Translations under genes and position numbers: made by a program
In this document: one piece after another, positions 45,207 through 56,092 of the stretch
Position numbering within the stretch: position 1 is the first letter of the stretch
Layout: the number at the start of each line of letters is the position of its first letter
Notes under the pieces: generated by a model
Seen by the model: the letters and a program-made list of their open reading frames with translations, nothing else
Told to the model about the DNA's origin: nothing
The model's database searches: none
Assembly (NCBI GenBank): GCA_001051155.2
Contig: JYIP02000009.1
Coordinates: 372,001 to 436,000, forward strand
Length of the DNA stretch: 64,000 nt
Source of the DNA: Chrysoporthe austroafricana
Lineage: Eukaryota > Ascomycota > Sordariomycetes > Diaporthales > Cryphonectriaceae
Direction of reading: 5' to 3'

Positions 45207-48200
45207 CTACATGACAATCTAGTGGGCAGCACGTGTCAGCACCGGAGCGCAGCGGGGGGGAAGCTTGCGCGGTTGGCAGGATGGGACTTACGCAATCCTT
45301 GTCATCCTTGACCTGCGGGACACCCATCTCGTCAAAGGTCGACGGACCGCCTCCCATCGTCTTGCCGTCGGGGTGGTCCGTCGGCTTTCTCGGCGGCTTG
45401 GCGCTGGCCGCCGGGCTCGCCTGCGAGGGGAGCCCGTGGGAGCTCGACGGCGGCGTCGGTCTTGCCTGCGGCTGCGTCGGGGGTGCGCTTGACCGCCCCG
45501 GCATCGGCCCGTCGCTGAGGCTGACGCCCTGCGGCGTGCCGGCCATGGGCCGCATCTGCGGCTGCGGCTGGCTGGACTGCCGCGGGCCCTGCGGGGAGTC
45601 GTAGCGAGGCGCGCCCATGGAGTCGTGCCGTGGTGGTGGCGCGCCGCCGCCGCTGCCGCGAGAGCTGGGACGGGCTCCGTATGGCTGGGCGCCGGGCATG
45701 GAGGGCGGCATGAGGGGTGGTGATTGCTGTGATGGGGGCATGTTTCCGTACGGCCCTTGCTGGAGTGGTGGTGGGCCTCCGCGTCCTGCTGTTGCGCGTG
45801 AATTTGTAGTTAGCCTCGATGGGTCTCAAGCGGGTAATGAGGGAGAATGTAAAGAGCCAGGATTGTCATACCATTGGGCTTTGGACCCCGACCAGGGCCT
45901 GGGCCGGGCGAAAGACCGCCGCCCATGCTGCCTTGTCTGCGACCTCCGGGTCCGGCCGGCGCGCCGGGCGGGTAAGGTGCGCCGGAGGGCACACGGCCGC
46001 GGCCTGCGGAAGCTGGCGACATACCCGCTGGGACGATCCCAGGGGCCAGGTTCGGCCCCGGGCCAAGGCGGCCTGCACTTCCTGGGCGAGCTCCGTAGGG
46101 GTCTGGACGTCCCGGGGGCGGGAGTCCCGAGTACGGGTTATGTCCAGGCCCTTCGTCGGGGTAAGGAGCGGCGGATCTCGGTCGGTTCACGTTCAGGGGC
46201 TGGGTGTTCTCGTCATCTGGATACGGTGCTGCTGACTTGGGTCGCATGGCGAGATTGCCGTGGTCGACGTTGACGTTCAGGCCGAAAGCCGGTGGTCGAC
46301 CATCGGCGCTCGCGGGTCCGTGCCTAGGGGACGGGTTAGGTGATACACGAGGGCTTCCTCTTCCACTGGGATCGTTTGGTGTCCTGGGGACCTCGGGCAG
46401 GGGCGCCATGTGCTGTTGGTCCTTCATCCGCTGAAGCCTCTCTGGCCGCTTCCCTCTCATCGAGCCGTGCTGCGACTTGATCCTCGTTAACGCCGTCGTC
46501 TCGTGGTCCTTCTTGGACAGGCTCTTGTCCTTGCTCAAGCTGTCCAACCGCCCCACAGCGTCCTGGTTTCCATGCGACGCCGCCAGTTCGTACCAGCGCC
46601 GTGCCTCGATCAGGTCCTTGGGCACGTGAATTCCTATTTCGTGGTAGTAACCCATGGCGAATTCACCAGTGGCCAGCTTCGAGTCTGCAGCCTGCTTCGC
46701 GTACTTGAAGGCCAGCGCCTCGTTCTTGGCAAAGTTGCTCTCGTAACCAAACAGGAACCATCTGCTGACGCCCAGCGCGGCCTCGGGCTGTCCCTGCGCC
46801 GCGGCCAGGCCGTAGTAGTGCAGAGAGTACGACGGGTTGAAGTCGCAGCCGAGCTGGCACAGCTCGTAGGCCTGGCCCATCTTGAGCTGCGCCTTGGAGA
46901 ACCCGAGATATGCCGCCTTCTCGACGTACTGCCGGGCAGTATCAACCTTGTAGGGCAACAGGTCATCCGGCACGATAATATCCGGCAGGTCGCGCGCGAT
47001 GAGCATGCCGTACACGTAGGCTCCCTGCGGAGCATCCTCATCCGCAGTGTCTGCGGCACGGTTGATCAGGTCGATACCGTAGCGGAAGTCCTGCCTCTGG
47101 CCGTGTTGGCCCAGCAGGGCCATCATGCCGAGCCGGTACATGGCAGCCGAGTCCCCCTGGCTGAGACCCTGGTGGTAGTGCTTGAGGGCGCTGTCGATGT
47201 CGTTGGAGTTCTCGAAGAGCATGCCCATCCGATACTCGGCACGCGCCCAGCCGCCCTCCGCCGCCTGCCTGTACGCCTTGAAAGCCGCCTTCTTGTCCTG
47301 CCTCTCCCCGAACTTGCCGAACTCGTCCCACTTGGCCTTCATGAAGATGGCCTCGGGGTGGTTCTGCTCGACGAGGTAGCCCACGATGTTCATGGCGTCC
47401 ACCTTGAGGTCGTGCTCCACCACGGGCGTGACAGGCCGGGCGCCGTAGCTGTCTCGGCTCTCGCGTGCCCGGACGTCGGCCGCGGTCTCGACGTAGTTGA
47501 GCGAGTCCCTGGCCCATGTGAGCTGCATGCTGACGTTGTTCGAGTGCAGCACATGCTGGCGCGCGTTGTATAATATCTCCTCCTTCTCCTTGTCGCTCGG
47601 CGGTATGTTCTCCCCCTTCACCCGGGGGAAGGGGGAGTCGCCGGGGGCCTCGTAGTCGGCCATCGGCTTGTAGCTCTGCTGCTGGTCCTCGAACGGGCGG
47701 AAGTCGTGGCCCGGGTCGGTGTAGCCGGAGAGGGCGTTGCTGAGCGACTCGCCGCGGATGTGGCCAGCGTCGCCGAGGTAGTTGGGGGTAGAGCCGGTGG
47801 TCGGTCGTGGATGGATTTCGCGAGCCTCGAGTTCCATGCGCTGAAGGTCCTGCTGCATGTTATGAGGGACCTCGGGCATAACCCTGCAGCAAGGCCCGAT
47901 CCAACGTCAGCCCTCAGCGCCCTCCGTTTTTTTTTTTAGGGGGCAAAGCGCCCGACAACGCTCACGAAAGTACCGCGAGCGTGTGGGTGCCACAGGGCCG
48001 GGAATGCCGGCACTGGGGACGGGAAGAGTGGACTGGGAAATTACTTCACCTTTGGGGCGATGGCGCGTACATCTGCGGCATCTGGTAGTCGTCGTGACCG
48101 CCTGGGACGAAAGTCGCTCCAAACTGTGGCATCTCGTGGGAATCACTGCGATGCGGGGGGGTCGAGCCTGCATAAATACAACAGCAGAGGTGATCTGTCA

Positions 48201-49498
48201 GCGAGAGACGTTCCCTTTCAACCCCTGCAACCACTAGGCCGAAAGCAACTCTCGCAGAGACCTGAAGCTTTTGTCCGGACAGGAGCAGGCGAGCACGGTG
48301 GAGGGGGACACCGGGATTGGGCCGAGGGGGGTCGAGGGGGGGGTGGCGGGCGTCGAGGTTCTGGAGGGCGTCGCAGGCGTCGGGAGGACGACCTTCTGGC
48401 GCTCTGGAACTCCCGGGGTGGTTTCAGCTGGACAAGGCTGCCCAACGTTCTGCCTGCTGGGCACAGCAGGTGCTGAGCAGAGACCAGACCAGACCCGGAG
48501 CCGTTTCGATGGGACCAGCCGTCAGCGAGGCCCGATGAGCTCAGCCCCTTTTCGCGCGGGTGGAGGTGTCGAGAGTGTCCTATTCCGTTTCGCCCACGCA
48601 ACCCCCAGAGTGCAATGCCGCAGAGCTTCGTAAAGAGCAGCGAGGCCCCACCGCTGGCAGGGTTCCCGATCCACCCAGCTGCTGGCCACGGCCGTGACCC
48701 GTGCTGGGGCGGGCAGTCCGGTCTGCCGGTTCACCTCAACGGCTGGAGTTGACAGGCCAGCCGTGGCTGGCGACGACGAATCACGCGCCGTGGCGGGCAA
48801 TACATAATGATCCCACGTCGCAGCCGCATCCAATATTCAATTTCCACATTGAATGCTCATGCTGATCGATCTCAGCCTGGACGGGGCCGGCGCCGGCACA
48901 GCCCGCCAATGATGACAAGCGTTGGCTCTTCCTTGGTTCCTTAAAGGGGGTTGTGCCCTTGTCGTTCATGTGTGCGTGCCATTTTTAGGCCTGGCCGCCC
49001 GCCCGTCGCGATTCTGAGCTGCCCTCGCGCGTCTCTGCGCTTCCAGGCCTCCCGCGCGCGGTGGGTTGGCATGCTTAAGGTTGGGCTCGCGGGAGATCGT
49101 CCGGGGTGCATAGAGCCACCACCGCTTCGCAGGTTCGCCTCTCAAGGTTTCCGTGTCGCTCTCCCGAATAGAGCAGGTCTCTCGGCCGGTCAAGGTCACG
49201 CCTGCGAGGTCGCGTCGCAGTCGCAGCCGCAAAAGCTTCAGGTCCCCAGGGTCTGCTGCTGCTGCCGCCCGCCGCGTCTGCATATGACGGCGGCCGCACG
49301 GCGCCTGGGACAACATTCGGAATTTGCCAGGTGAGACTTACATGTACTATTATTATTATTGTCCGGTGACGAATGCCTTGGCGTCACGGCTGCCGGTTTT
49401 CCTGGAGCCCGGGCTGCAGGCGGCATATTCTGCTGCGACGGCCGCGCTGCGCCTCGCGACCCATCTGCTTGGTATCTGTCGTAGGCCTTGGGCCCCAT
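45207..49498 (-). CDS. Skt5/Chs4-type chitin synthase activator, Sel1 repeats, CAAX box
   Basis: Activates and localises class IV chitin synthase (yeast Chs3) at septa and growth sites. Core exons 47883-45872, 45788-45292 and 45218-45207 on the minus strand are firm. Sel1-like repeats run through the middle (AAEGGWARAEYRMGMLFE, AAYLGFSKAQLKMGQAYEL, AAADSKLATGEFAMGYYHEI-like units), followed by a Pro/Gly/Ser-rich disordered tail. The tail ends PQVKDDKDC joined to IVM by the last splice, forming the CAAX box CIVM for prenylation. Upstream, exon 48167-48050 (MPQFGATFVPGGHDDYQMP...) joins in phase. A further exon 49498-49342 starting MGPKAYDRYQADG also fits phase but leaves a 1.2-kb intron and an open frame running on to about 49710, so the 5' end is uncertain. 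Without the last two exons the frame starts at 47879. The exon-2 acceptor is a tandem cagcag (NAGNAG). Confidence 0.85.
48297..48390. repeat. G-rich low-complexity tract in SKT5 5' intron
   Basis: Runs of G alternate with GGCGTCGAGG-like units. The tract lies in the long presumed first intron of SKT5. Confidence 0.6.
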
Positions 49499-50926
49499 CT
49501 CGCTTTTAAGTGGATATGGTCCGCGGCGGCTGGGCAAGCTTGGCCAGGAGCGGTGATTTGGTCTTCTGTTCCCTTCCTCCGCGTCAGCAGAGCCGCGGCC
49601 GTAGCTGTGGCTATTTGCTGAGTGAGGCCGCAGAGGGTCGCTGTGGGATGACTGTGCCGACTCGTGGGGTGAGCTGAAGGGCTGATGCCTGTCCGCGCTT
49701 TGCTGGGGAGATGCTCAGCGCCTTGCAGCGCCTCGAAGCGAGCGGCGCGCGTCGGAGAGAGGAACTCCAGCAGGTGGGCCCCGGCGGTCTTTTATCACTG
49801 CGGCCGGGCAGGTTCGACAGGAGCAGAAGGCCAGCAGGCCCTTTGCTGCGGTGCGGCGTGGTGTGCGGCAAGGGCGTTTCGTTCCCTGTATCGTGGAGTT
49901 AGGGTCGCAAAATGAAACCTAAAGGATCACTCGGCCGCCTCTGAGCTGCCCGCCGTCGAGCTTGGCTGTGGCTGGCTCGCGAACTGCAATTTCTCGAAAA
50001 AGAAGCTCGGTCTCTCTCTCGTTCTCGACGGATGCTCGGCAGGATGATCGATATCTTTGCTCCCTGGGGTTGTTTCTGCTGCTCGAGTCAGGAAGAGGTC
50101 CCGTCAGGAGGCAGGACAATAATGCTGCCTGGGGCTGTGAACGGGGTCAACATGGGCAAGCAGGACGTAGGGGACCTTGCAACGGCGAGAAATCTATCAG
50201 CCACGCCACGCTGCTATTTGGGACCTCGGGGAGGAAAGCTCCCCGTCACGGCTCGCCAGGGCTCGTCAGGGGCCGAGGGCAGTCGCATCGGGCCTCTGGC
50301 CTCCCGGTGAACCGGGGACATCGACAGAGTCACGACGTGGCGTCTCGATAGTGACAGCAGGGGCTCGCATTGTCGCGGGTCAAGCAAACTTCGTTTGTTC
50401 CGTAACACGCTCCGCCGCAACGCCCAAGCCCGGGACCGCAGTAGACGCAGCATTTGGCAGGCATGAAAGCCTCCGCCGGCCTCACCAGAAACGGATGCCC
50501 GCAGCGTCTTTTGCTATCCAAGCCACTCTAGACAGCATGAGCCCACATTCCGGACTCGTTCTGGACGGTGACGCGACATCGAGCAGGCAAGTAGGCAAGC
50601 AGTCTAAGGCAGCTCGCATGTCACAACACCAGGCAGAGGTGTGTGATCCTCTGTCGCTCGTGGCACGGAAGTTATGCGCCCTGCACTTGGCATTTGGGTA
50701 TGTTAGAGCTCCTGCAATTGTCTAGATACTCTGCCCTCAGCACGTCTTCAGGTTCCCCTCCAAAACTTGCAGCAATGCACATGGTCTACGTCTCGGCACC
50801 GGTCTTGTTCATCACAACGCCAATGCGCCGATGCCCCCCTTCACATTTGGTCGCGCCCGGGCCGTCTTCGTCAAATGACATGGCACGGCGAAAAGAAAAA
50901 GCCACCCACCGATGACAACAACATGA
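49499..50926. other. Region upstream of SKT5 and downstream of RAD54
   Basis: About 1.4 kb. The part 49499-49710 is open in the SKT5 frame on the minus strand (polar, Ser/His/Pro-rich) and may be coding. Beyond about 49720 I see only overlapping short frames. It must contain the SKT5 promoter and the RAD54 3' end. Confidence 0.45.
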
Positions 50927-53389
50927 TCAGTGGGAAATATACTGGAAAACAGCCGACACCTCATCCACACCACACTCCTGCCGAAGTAGCAAGTCTTGTA
51001 TTGCCTTCAACCCCTCATTATTGAAGTGATTCCACGTGCTCGTATCACCATACAACATCGCCGGCGCCTTGATGAACTGTTTCCCGTCAGGCTTGCACCG
51101 CTTGCACTTGAACGTGTCGTGAGTATCGCTTCTGGTTCCCGGCCTGTACTGGAACAGCTCCCGCAGGCTGTCAAGGCTGAAGTGCCGCTCGACGTCCTCC
51201 GCCTCGTCAACTACACATGATGACAGCGACTGCTTGTGGCTTTGCCGCTGGAAGATCTTCTCCTCAATTGTGCCTGTTGCGATGAACCGGTACACAAAGC
51301 AGTCCTTCTTCTGCCCATCACGCCATACACGGGCAAGTGCCTGCTGATCGGCTGCCGGATTCCAATCAGGGTCAAAGAGGACAAGGCGATTCGCGCCGAT
51401 GAGATTGAGACCACATCCACCGGCCTTGCTGGAAAGCAAGAAGACGAACTCATCTCCCTCGGGATCGTTGAACTTGTCGACAAGCTTCTGCCGCTTTGTG
51501 ACGTTCATCGAGCCGTCAAGACGTAGGCATGGGTAGGTCCTATTGCGGCAGAGGCGTTCAAAGAGGTCGAGGGTGCTCGTGTAGTTGGAGATGAGAACAA
51601 TCTTGTCGTTGGTGTCGGCACGGATCCGTGCCAGCATGCGGTCGAGAACTTGCATCTTGCCGCTGTACCACGGCTTGACGTCGCGATCGCGGCCACGAGC
51701 TTCCTTGGGCACGTAGTCATCGGGGTAATGCTCTTCGCACCCAGGCAGGTCGGCGCCGAGATCGAGAAGGTCTGGGTGGTTGCACAGCTTCTTCAGGATG
51801 CCGATGGCCTTGAGAGGCTGACTGCCCTTGCCGCGGAGCAGGGCCTGAATGTCCGGGCTTGTGATGAAGTAGTTGTATAGGTCAAGCTGGAACGGAGCCA
51901 GGCCACAGAAGACGACATGTTCGTACTTCACCGGCAGGTACTTAGACAGGATATCGTTTGTCCTGCGGATGATGAACTTGTTGACTAGCCCGAGTAGTTC
52001 AGACAGACACTCGTCGCCCCTCTGGCGTTCCTTGTCGGTTGCATCAGCGTCGCGACCACGGAGGATAGGGAGCTCGAACCGCTTGCGGAACTCCAGCCTC
52101 GTGCCTAGTAGACCAGGGTTGGCGAAACTGATGAGGGCGAAATACTCGGACAAGTCGTTCTGAATCGGGGTACCGGATAAGATCACTCGTCTCGTGACAT
52201 TGAGGCTGTTCAGAGCAGTGAATGTCTGGCTGTCTCCATTCTTGAGACGGTGGCCCTCGTCGCAGAGCATCAGACCAATCTTACAGTTCTTCAGCTCATC
52301 GACGTACAGCCGCAGGGTCTCGTAAGAGACGATGATGACCGGACGGGTTACAGCACGCCCGCTGGAGATCGCCCACTGCCTGAGCTGCCGGATAAGCTCT
52401 TCCTTCGTGGCCTTGCCGTCGATGGCGAAAGGGGTGACCGCATCGGCACCCAGCCACTTCACGAGCTCATTCGCCCAGTTGCGGACCAAACTCGACGGAC
52501 AGGCCACGACAGCCTTCTGAATCGTAGTCTTGCCTGCATCTGGCGACTGCTTTAGGAGCGTCCACATCAGGGTAATGCACTGCAGGGTCTTGCCGAGACC
52601 CATCTCGTCTGCCATAATGCAGCCGTTGGCCTTTTCGTCAATCATGCCGGTCACACATCGGTACATGAACCTGACACCCTCGATCTGGTGCGGCCGCAGC
52701 ACCTTGGCCAGCTTGGGATCGATGACGACGGGGACCCGGGGATGCTGTCCTTCAACCTTCTTCTTGATGCCGAGGATCTCCGCAAGGCTCTTGTGCATGA
52801 GCGGTTCCTGGATCTTCTCGACCGGCTCCTCCTCCACCTTCGGCTGCTCGGGCTCCTTAGGCTTGTCATCAACCGTGGGGTCGTAGAGAACGATGGCGAA
52901 CTCGCCACTGGGATCGTGCAGCGGTTTCGCGACGAAGACAGCGCCCTGCCTGAGGCCGAGCGTGGGCGGCGGGCGGTTGGGATTGAAGGCAGCGCTGTTC
53001 TTGTTGATCAGGGGCACGGCGAAGGCCTTGCGAAAGACCTTGTCTTTGTCCTTGACCTGGAAGACGGGGAAGCGATTGGCATCTCGATTGGCCAGGGCGA
53101 GACGGTCTTCATTGGTGTATGGCTTGTCCGCGTCGGCCTCTCCATCTGCTCCGGCGTAGTCTATCTTCCTCTTCTTTCTGGCCGGCCGGTTGGTTGCAGG
53201 CGTTCTGTTCGCCGATCCGGGGCACTTGAACGGCTTGTGCAGCTTATCGATGGTCTGTGTCGAAGGGAAGCGGCTCCTAGACGCGACATTCTCCTTGTTC
53301 GACTTGGGCGTCGACGCGGCCAGCGTCCTGCACAGCATCAACACATGAGTCCGAAGATGGGAACATGTGTGTGTAGAAATTCACTCACA
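50927..53389 (-). CDS. RAD54: DNA repair and recombination translocase Rad54
   Basis: Swi2/Snf2-family dsDNA translocase that works with Rad51 in homologous recombination. The main exon 53327-50927 holds the whole helicase: Walker A in MADEMGLGKTLQC near residue 245, the DEGH box (LCDEGHRLKN), GTPIQND, and in the second RecA lobe SSKAGGCGLNLIGANRLVLF and DPDWNPAADQQALARVWRDGQ; it ends EVSAVFQYISH as in other Rad54 proteins. The N-terminal part has KPFKCPGS and basic RKKRKIDYAG, a likely nuclear signal. A 61-nt intron (53388-53328, gtgagt...gtgcag) splits an ATG codon (AT|G). This may be the start, giving 800 residues, but the frame upstream is open to about 53560 and encodes SPLKVNKPSSVTISSPQTAE, so a longer N-terminus with another 5' exon is likely. 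Confidence 0.94.
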
Positions 53390-53768
53390 TCGTGGCTGGC
53401 TCTAGGCCAGGTAACAGGTCTTTCCGAGGGAACTCACTACTCCAATGCTCTGCTGTCTGGGGAGATGAGATGGTGACGGATGATGGTTTGTTGACTTTGA
53501 GAGGGGAGAGCGCGGCGCCAAGGCAGGGGTCGACGCGTCTGCCTCACCCTGTCACGTGCCGCATGCCTCACCACAATGGCTCTGTCCGAGAGCGACGTCC
53601 CCAGAATAGTGTAGTAAGACAACTTACGGGAGGATTAAATGGTTTCAGTTCTACATTGAGATCAAAACATAGCCGTTCTAACCCCCAGAGTTAATTCAAT
53701 CCAATGGGCGGCACTTGCATGCTCGACCCGTTGCAGTAAGTGGCTGAGACAACCCAATTCCCCCGACG
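53390..53768. other. RAD54 5' region, possible further exon
   Basis: On the minus strand the RAD54 frame stays open from 53389 to about 53560 without an ATG. A gtaagt donor at about 53632 preceded by a frame ending LKPFNPP could mark the first exon. No other feature was recognised. Confidence 0.4.
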
Positions 53769-54239
53769 TTACACAGCATACAGTACTTGGGCGAAGTACC
53801 CAGGCATGCCAGGCTCCTCCTGTGGAGGCTCATCTCTTCCAAACTTGCGTTCGATGAGCAGCAACACCTCAGACATCGTCACCGACACACTGCAATACCG
53901 CGAAAATGGATTCTCGAGAGCTTCAAGTTCCTTCACAACCCGAACCCTGGAAACCTCCTCCGTGACTTTCTCAGTGGGCCCTCGGGTCCCAGGGCTGACC
54001 ATGACGGCCGTCGAGTTCCAGCCAGCTACCGACCGTTGTGTGTGGGAACGCCTTGTCCTTGCAGACTGAGGACTTCCGATTGTCTCGTTGAGCAGATGAA
54101 GACTTGGCCTGTCTACGACATCTAGGAGGTCGACCGTGATGGTCAATGGAATCTTGTTTCCTTCACTTGCTCTTGTACGATTGCCGAGGCTATAGACGAT
54201 GATGATACGCGGGGTGTCTTGAGCAAGATTTCCTAAAAT
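53769..54239 (-). CDS. Possible gene exon overlapping the carrier promoter
   Basis: A minus-strand frame of about 155 codons runs from an acceptor-like attttag at 54239-54233 to a TAA at 53769. It reads like a real protein (IIIVYSLGNRTRASEGNK, WNSTAVMVSPGTRGPTEK, VRVVKELEALENPFSRYC, EEPGMPGYFAQVLYAV) and its last part looks conserved, but no in-frame ATG occurs near its 5' end. The upstream exon would have to lie antisense to the mitochondrial carrier gene beginning at 54248. The plus strand also has a 109-codon frame here, less protein-like. I do not recognise the family; it may be the 3' exon of an antisense gene, or a truncated gene. Confidence 0.35.
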   Translation of the reverse strand: MLGNLAQDTPRIIIVYSLGNRTRASEGNKIPLTITVDLLDVVDRPSLHLLNETIGSPQSARTRRSHTQRSVAGWNSTAVMVSPGTRGPTEKVTEEVSRVRVVKELEALENPFSRYCSVSVTMSEVLLLIERKFGRDEPPQEEPGMPGYFAQVLYAV

Positions 54240-54247
54240 TAGACGAC

Positions 54248-55291
54248 ATGTCAGCCGACTTCTGGGCTGGGTACATATCTGGCGCAGTGGGCATCATCAT
54301 CGGCAACCCTCTCGACATCCTCAAGGTCCGGCTTCAAGCAAGGTGCACAACCGCCTCCGGCTCACCAGCACTCTCCGCCGGGCCGCCGGTCTCGACGGCA
54401 GCTTTATCTCCGACTGCCGTGTCGCTGCTGAAGAAGTTCTCGACTGGTACTGCCGCCCCCATCGCTGGCTACGGGGCCCTCAATGCCCTGCTCTTTGTCT
54501 CTTATAACCGCTCCGAGGCCCTGCTCAGCCAGGCCTTCCCGCCGTCACACCCATCCCCCGCCTCCGACTCCGCAGGCTCCAACGCCGGCCCAGATCTCTG
54601 GACAACCTTCATCGCGGGTGCTATCGGTGGCCTGGCTACCTGGGTCGTCTCTACGCCGACGGAGCTCATCAAGTGCCGCGCCCAGCTCGCCACCAGCCCG
54701 GCCGAGGCCTCGAGCTGGACCATCGCGAAGCAGATCTGGACGACAGAAGGCGGTATCCGCGGTCTCTACTTTGGTGGTGCGGTCACGGCCCTACGAGATA
54801 GCATTGGGTATGGATTCTACTTCTGGAGTTATGAGCTCAGCACGCGGTGGATGGACCGGTGGCTGCGGGGCGGCGGGTATAGGGATGAGATGGGAATGGC
54901 TGTTGGGGGTGTAAATAGTGTCGAGGCCGCCAAGGTCCTACTCTGCGGTGGGATCGCGGGTATCGTGACCTGGGCGAGCATTTTTCCGCTGGACGTCATC
55001 AAGACGCGGTTGCAGGCTCAGGTGTACCATCCCCCTACCTTGGCTCCATATCAAGACAGGACGCCTCTGCTCGTGGGCTCGGACCAGGTGGGGACGAAGA
55101 GGCTAGGAGCTGTAGCTGTGGCACGGGAGGCGTACAGGGAGGCGGGCTTCCGGGTGTTCTTTCGCGGCTTGACGGTCTGCAGCGTCCGGGCCTTCATCGT
55201 CAATGCGGTGCAGTGGGCTACGTACGAGTGGATCATGCTAGAGCTTGGCCAGGGACGGAGACATCGCGAAGCGATGACAGCAGAGTATTAA
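54248..55291 (+). CDS. Mitochondrial carrier family (SLC25) protein
   Basis: Inner-membrane solute carrier of 347 residues in one exon, beginning MSADFWAGYISGAVGII. Three repeats are visible, each with the Px[DE]xx[KR] signature: NPLDILKVRLQ, TPTELIKCRAQ and FPLDVIKTRLQ. Helix-pair glycines follow each (GAVGIIIG, AGAIGGLATW, GGIAGIVTW). The layout resembles amino-acid/carnitine-type carriers (Ymc1, Ort1, Crc1 group), but the substrate contact residues cannot be assigned by eye. A Ser/Ala/Pro-rich insert follows repeat 1 and a hydrophilic insert (YHPPTLAPYQDRTP) follows repeat 3. No damage was found. The start is close to a possible antisense exon. Confidence 0.92.
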   Translation: MSADFWAGYISGAVGIIIGNPLDILKVRLQARCTTASGSPALSAGPPVSTAALSPTAVSLLKKFSTGTAAPIAGYGALNALLFVSYNRSEALLSQAFPPSHPSPASDSAGSNAGPDLWTTFIAGAIGGLATWVVSTPTELIKCRAQLATSPAEASSWTIAKQIWTTEGGIRGLYFGGAVTALRDSIGYGFYFWSYELSTRWMDRWLRGGGYRDEMGMAVGGVNSVEAAKVLLCGGIAGIVTWASIFPLDVIKTRLQAQVYHPPTLAPYQDRTPLLVGSDQVGTKRLGAVAVAREAYREAGFRVFFRGLTVCSVRAFIVNAVQWATYEWIMLELGQGRRHREAMTAEY

Positions 55292-56092
55292 AGAAGTAAA
55301 ACTACATTGTTCACACTTTTTCGCGTTCTTGCTTCGCGTTGCTAAAGCCCGATCTCCTTCCAGACCCTTCTAAGTAACTATGAGACATTCCCAAGATGCC
55401 CATCTAAGATATACAAGTCATATAGATTCCGCGATATGGAGATCGCTCACTGGCTATTGTATAGTTCTACCCTTGGAAGACACAACTTCATTACTAATTC
55501 GTGCTTAAGTAGTCTTGAACATTAAGTGTAACATCATTTCTCAAAGACCAACCGCTTCACAATTCAGGGTCTCGTAAACCACATACTGACTTCAGAAAAT
55601 CTCTACGTCGGCCTGGACTTTTTTTTTTTTTTTGTCTTTCTTCTCATCACTGTTCTGGTGCGGAACAGCTACAGAAACACCTCGCCAAGGAGACTCGTAC
55701 TCCATCATCTTCGGGATCTTGGTTTTGTCGGAATTCCGGTAGAGAGGGGGAAACAAGAAAGGAAATCAGGCGTTTCTCTATTCTCGATACCAATTCCCCT
55801 GGAAACTGGCGAAACACGAAGACCTAAAACATGCTAACAGCAGACAATCCACGGTTATAGACCAGAAAAGAACCGATAGTGACGGTGTTGGGGAGAGCGT
55901 GGCACGCTCTCATAATGTGCTGCAAGGTGTAAAGGCAAAGGTACCCAGGGGGGCACACCTCAAGTTGTCCGAAAGATCAGAGTTGTCCATCCTACCATCC
56001 TACCCTTTATATGCGCCAGATCCAACCGAGTCAACCGACCGAACGCCAGACCAGTAAATATAGGGGGGTTCCCCTACTGTAACTAAAATGTC
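55292..56092. other. Convergent intergenic region
   Basis: About 800 bp between the carrier and the GT25 gene, with a T tract at 55620-55634. It should hold both 3' ends. No gene or RNA was recognised. Confidence 0.5.

Noticed and set aside
46503..47573. Plus-strand 356-codon frame opposite SKT5
   Set aside because: It mirrors the Sel1-repeat exon codon by codon; leucine/valine/arginine-rich translation is a shadow of the minus-strand gene.
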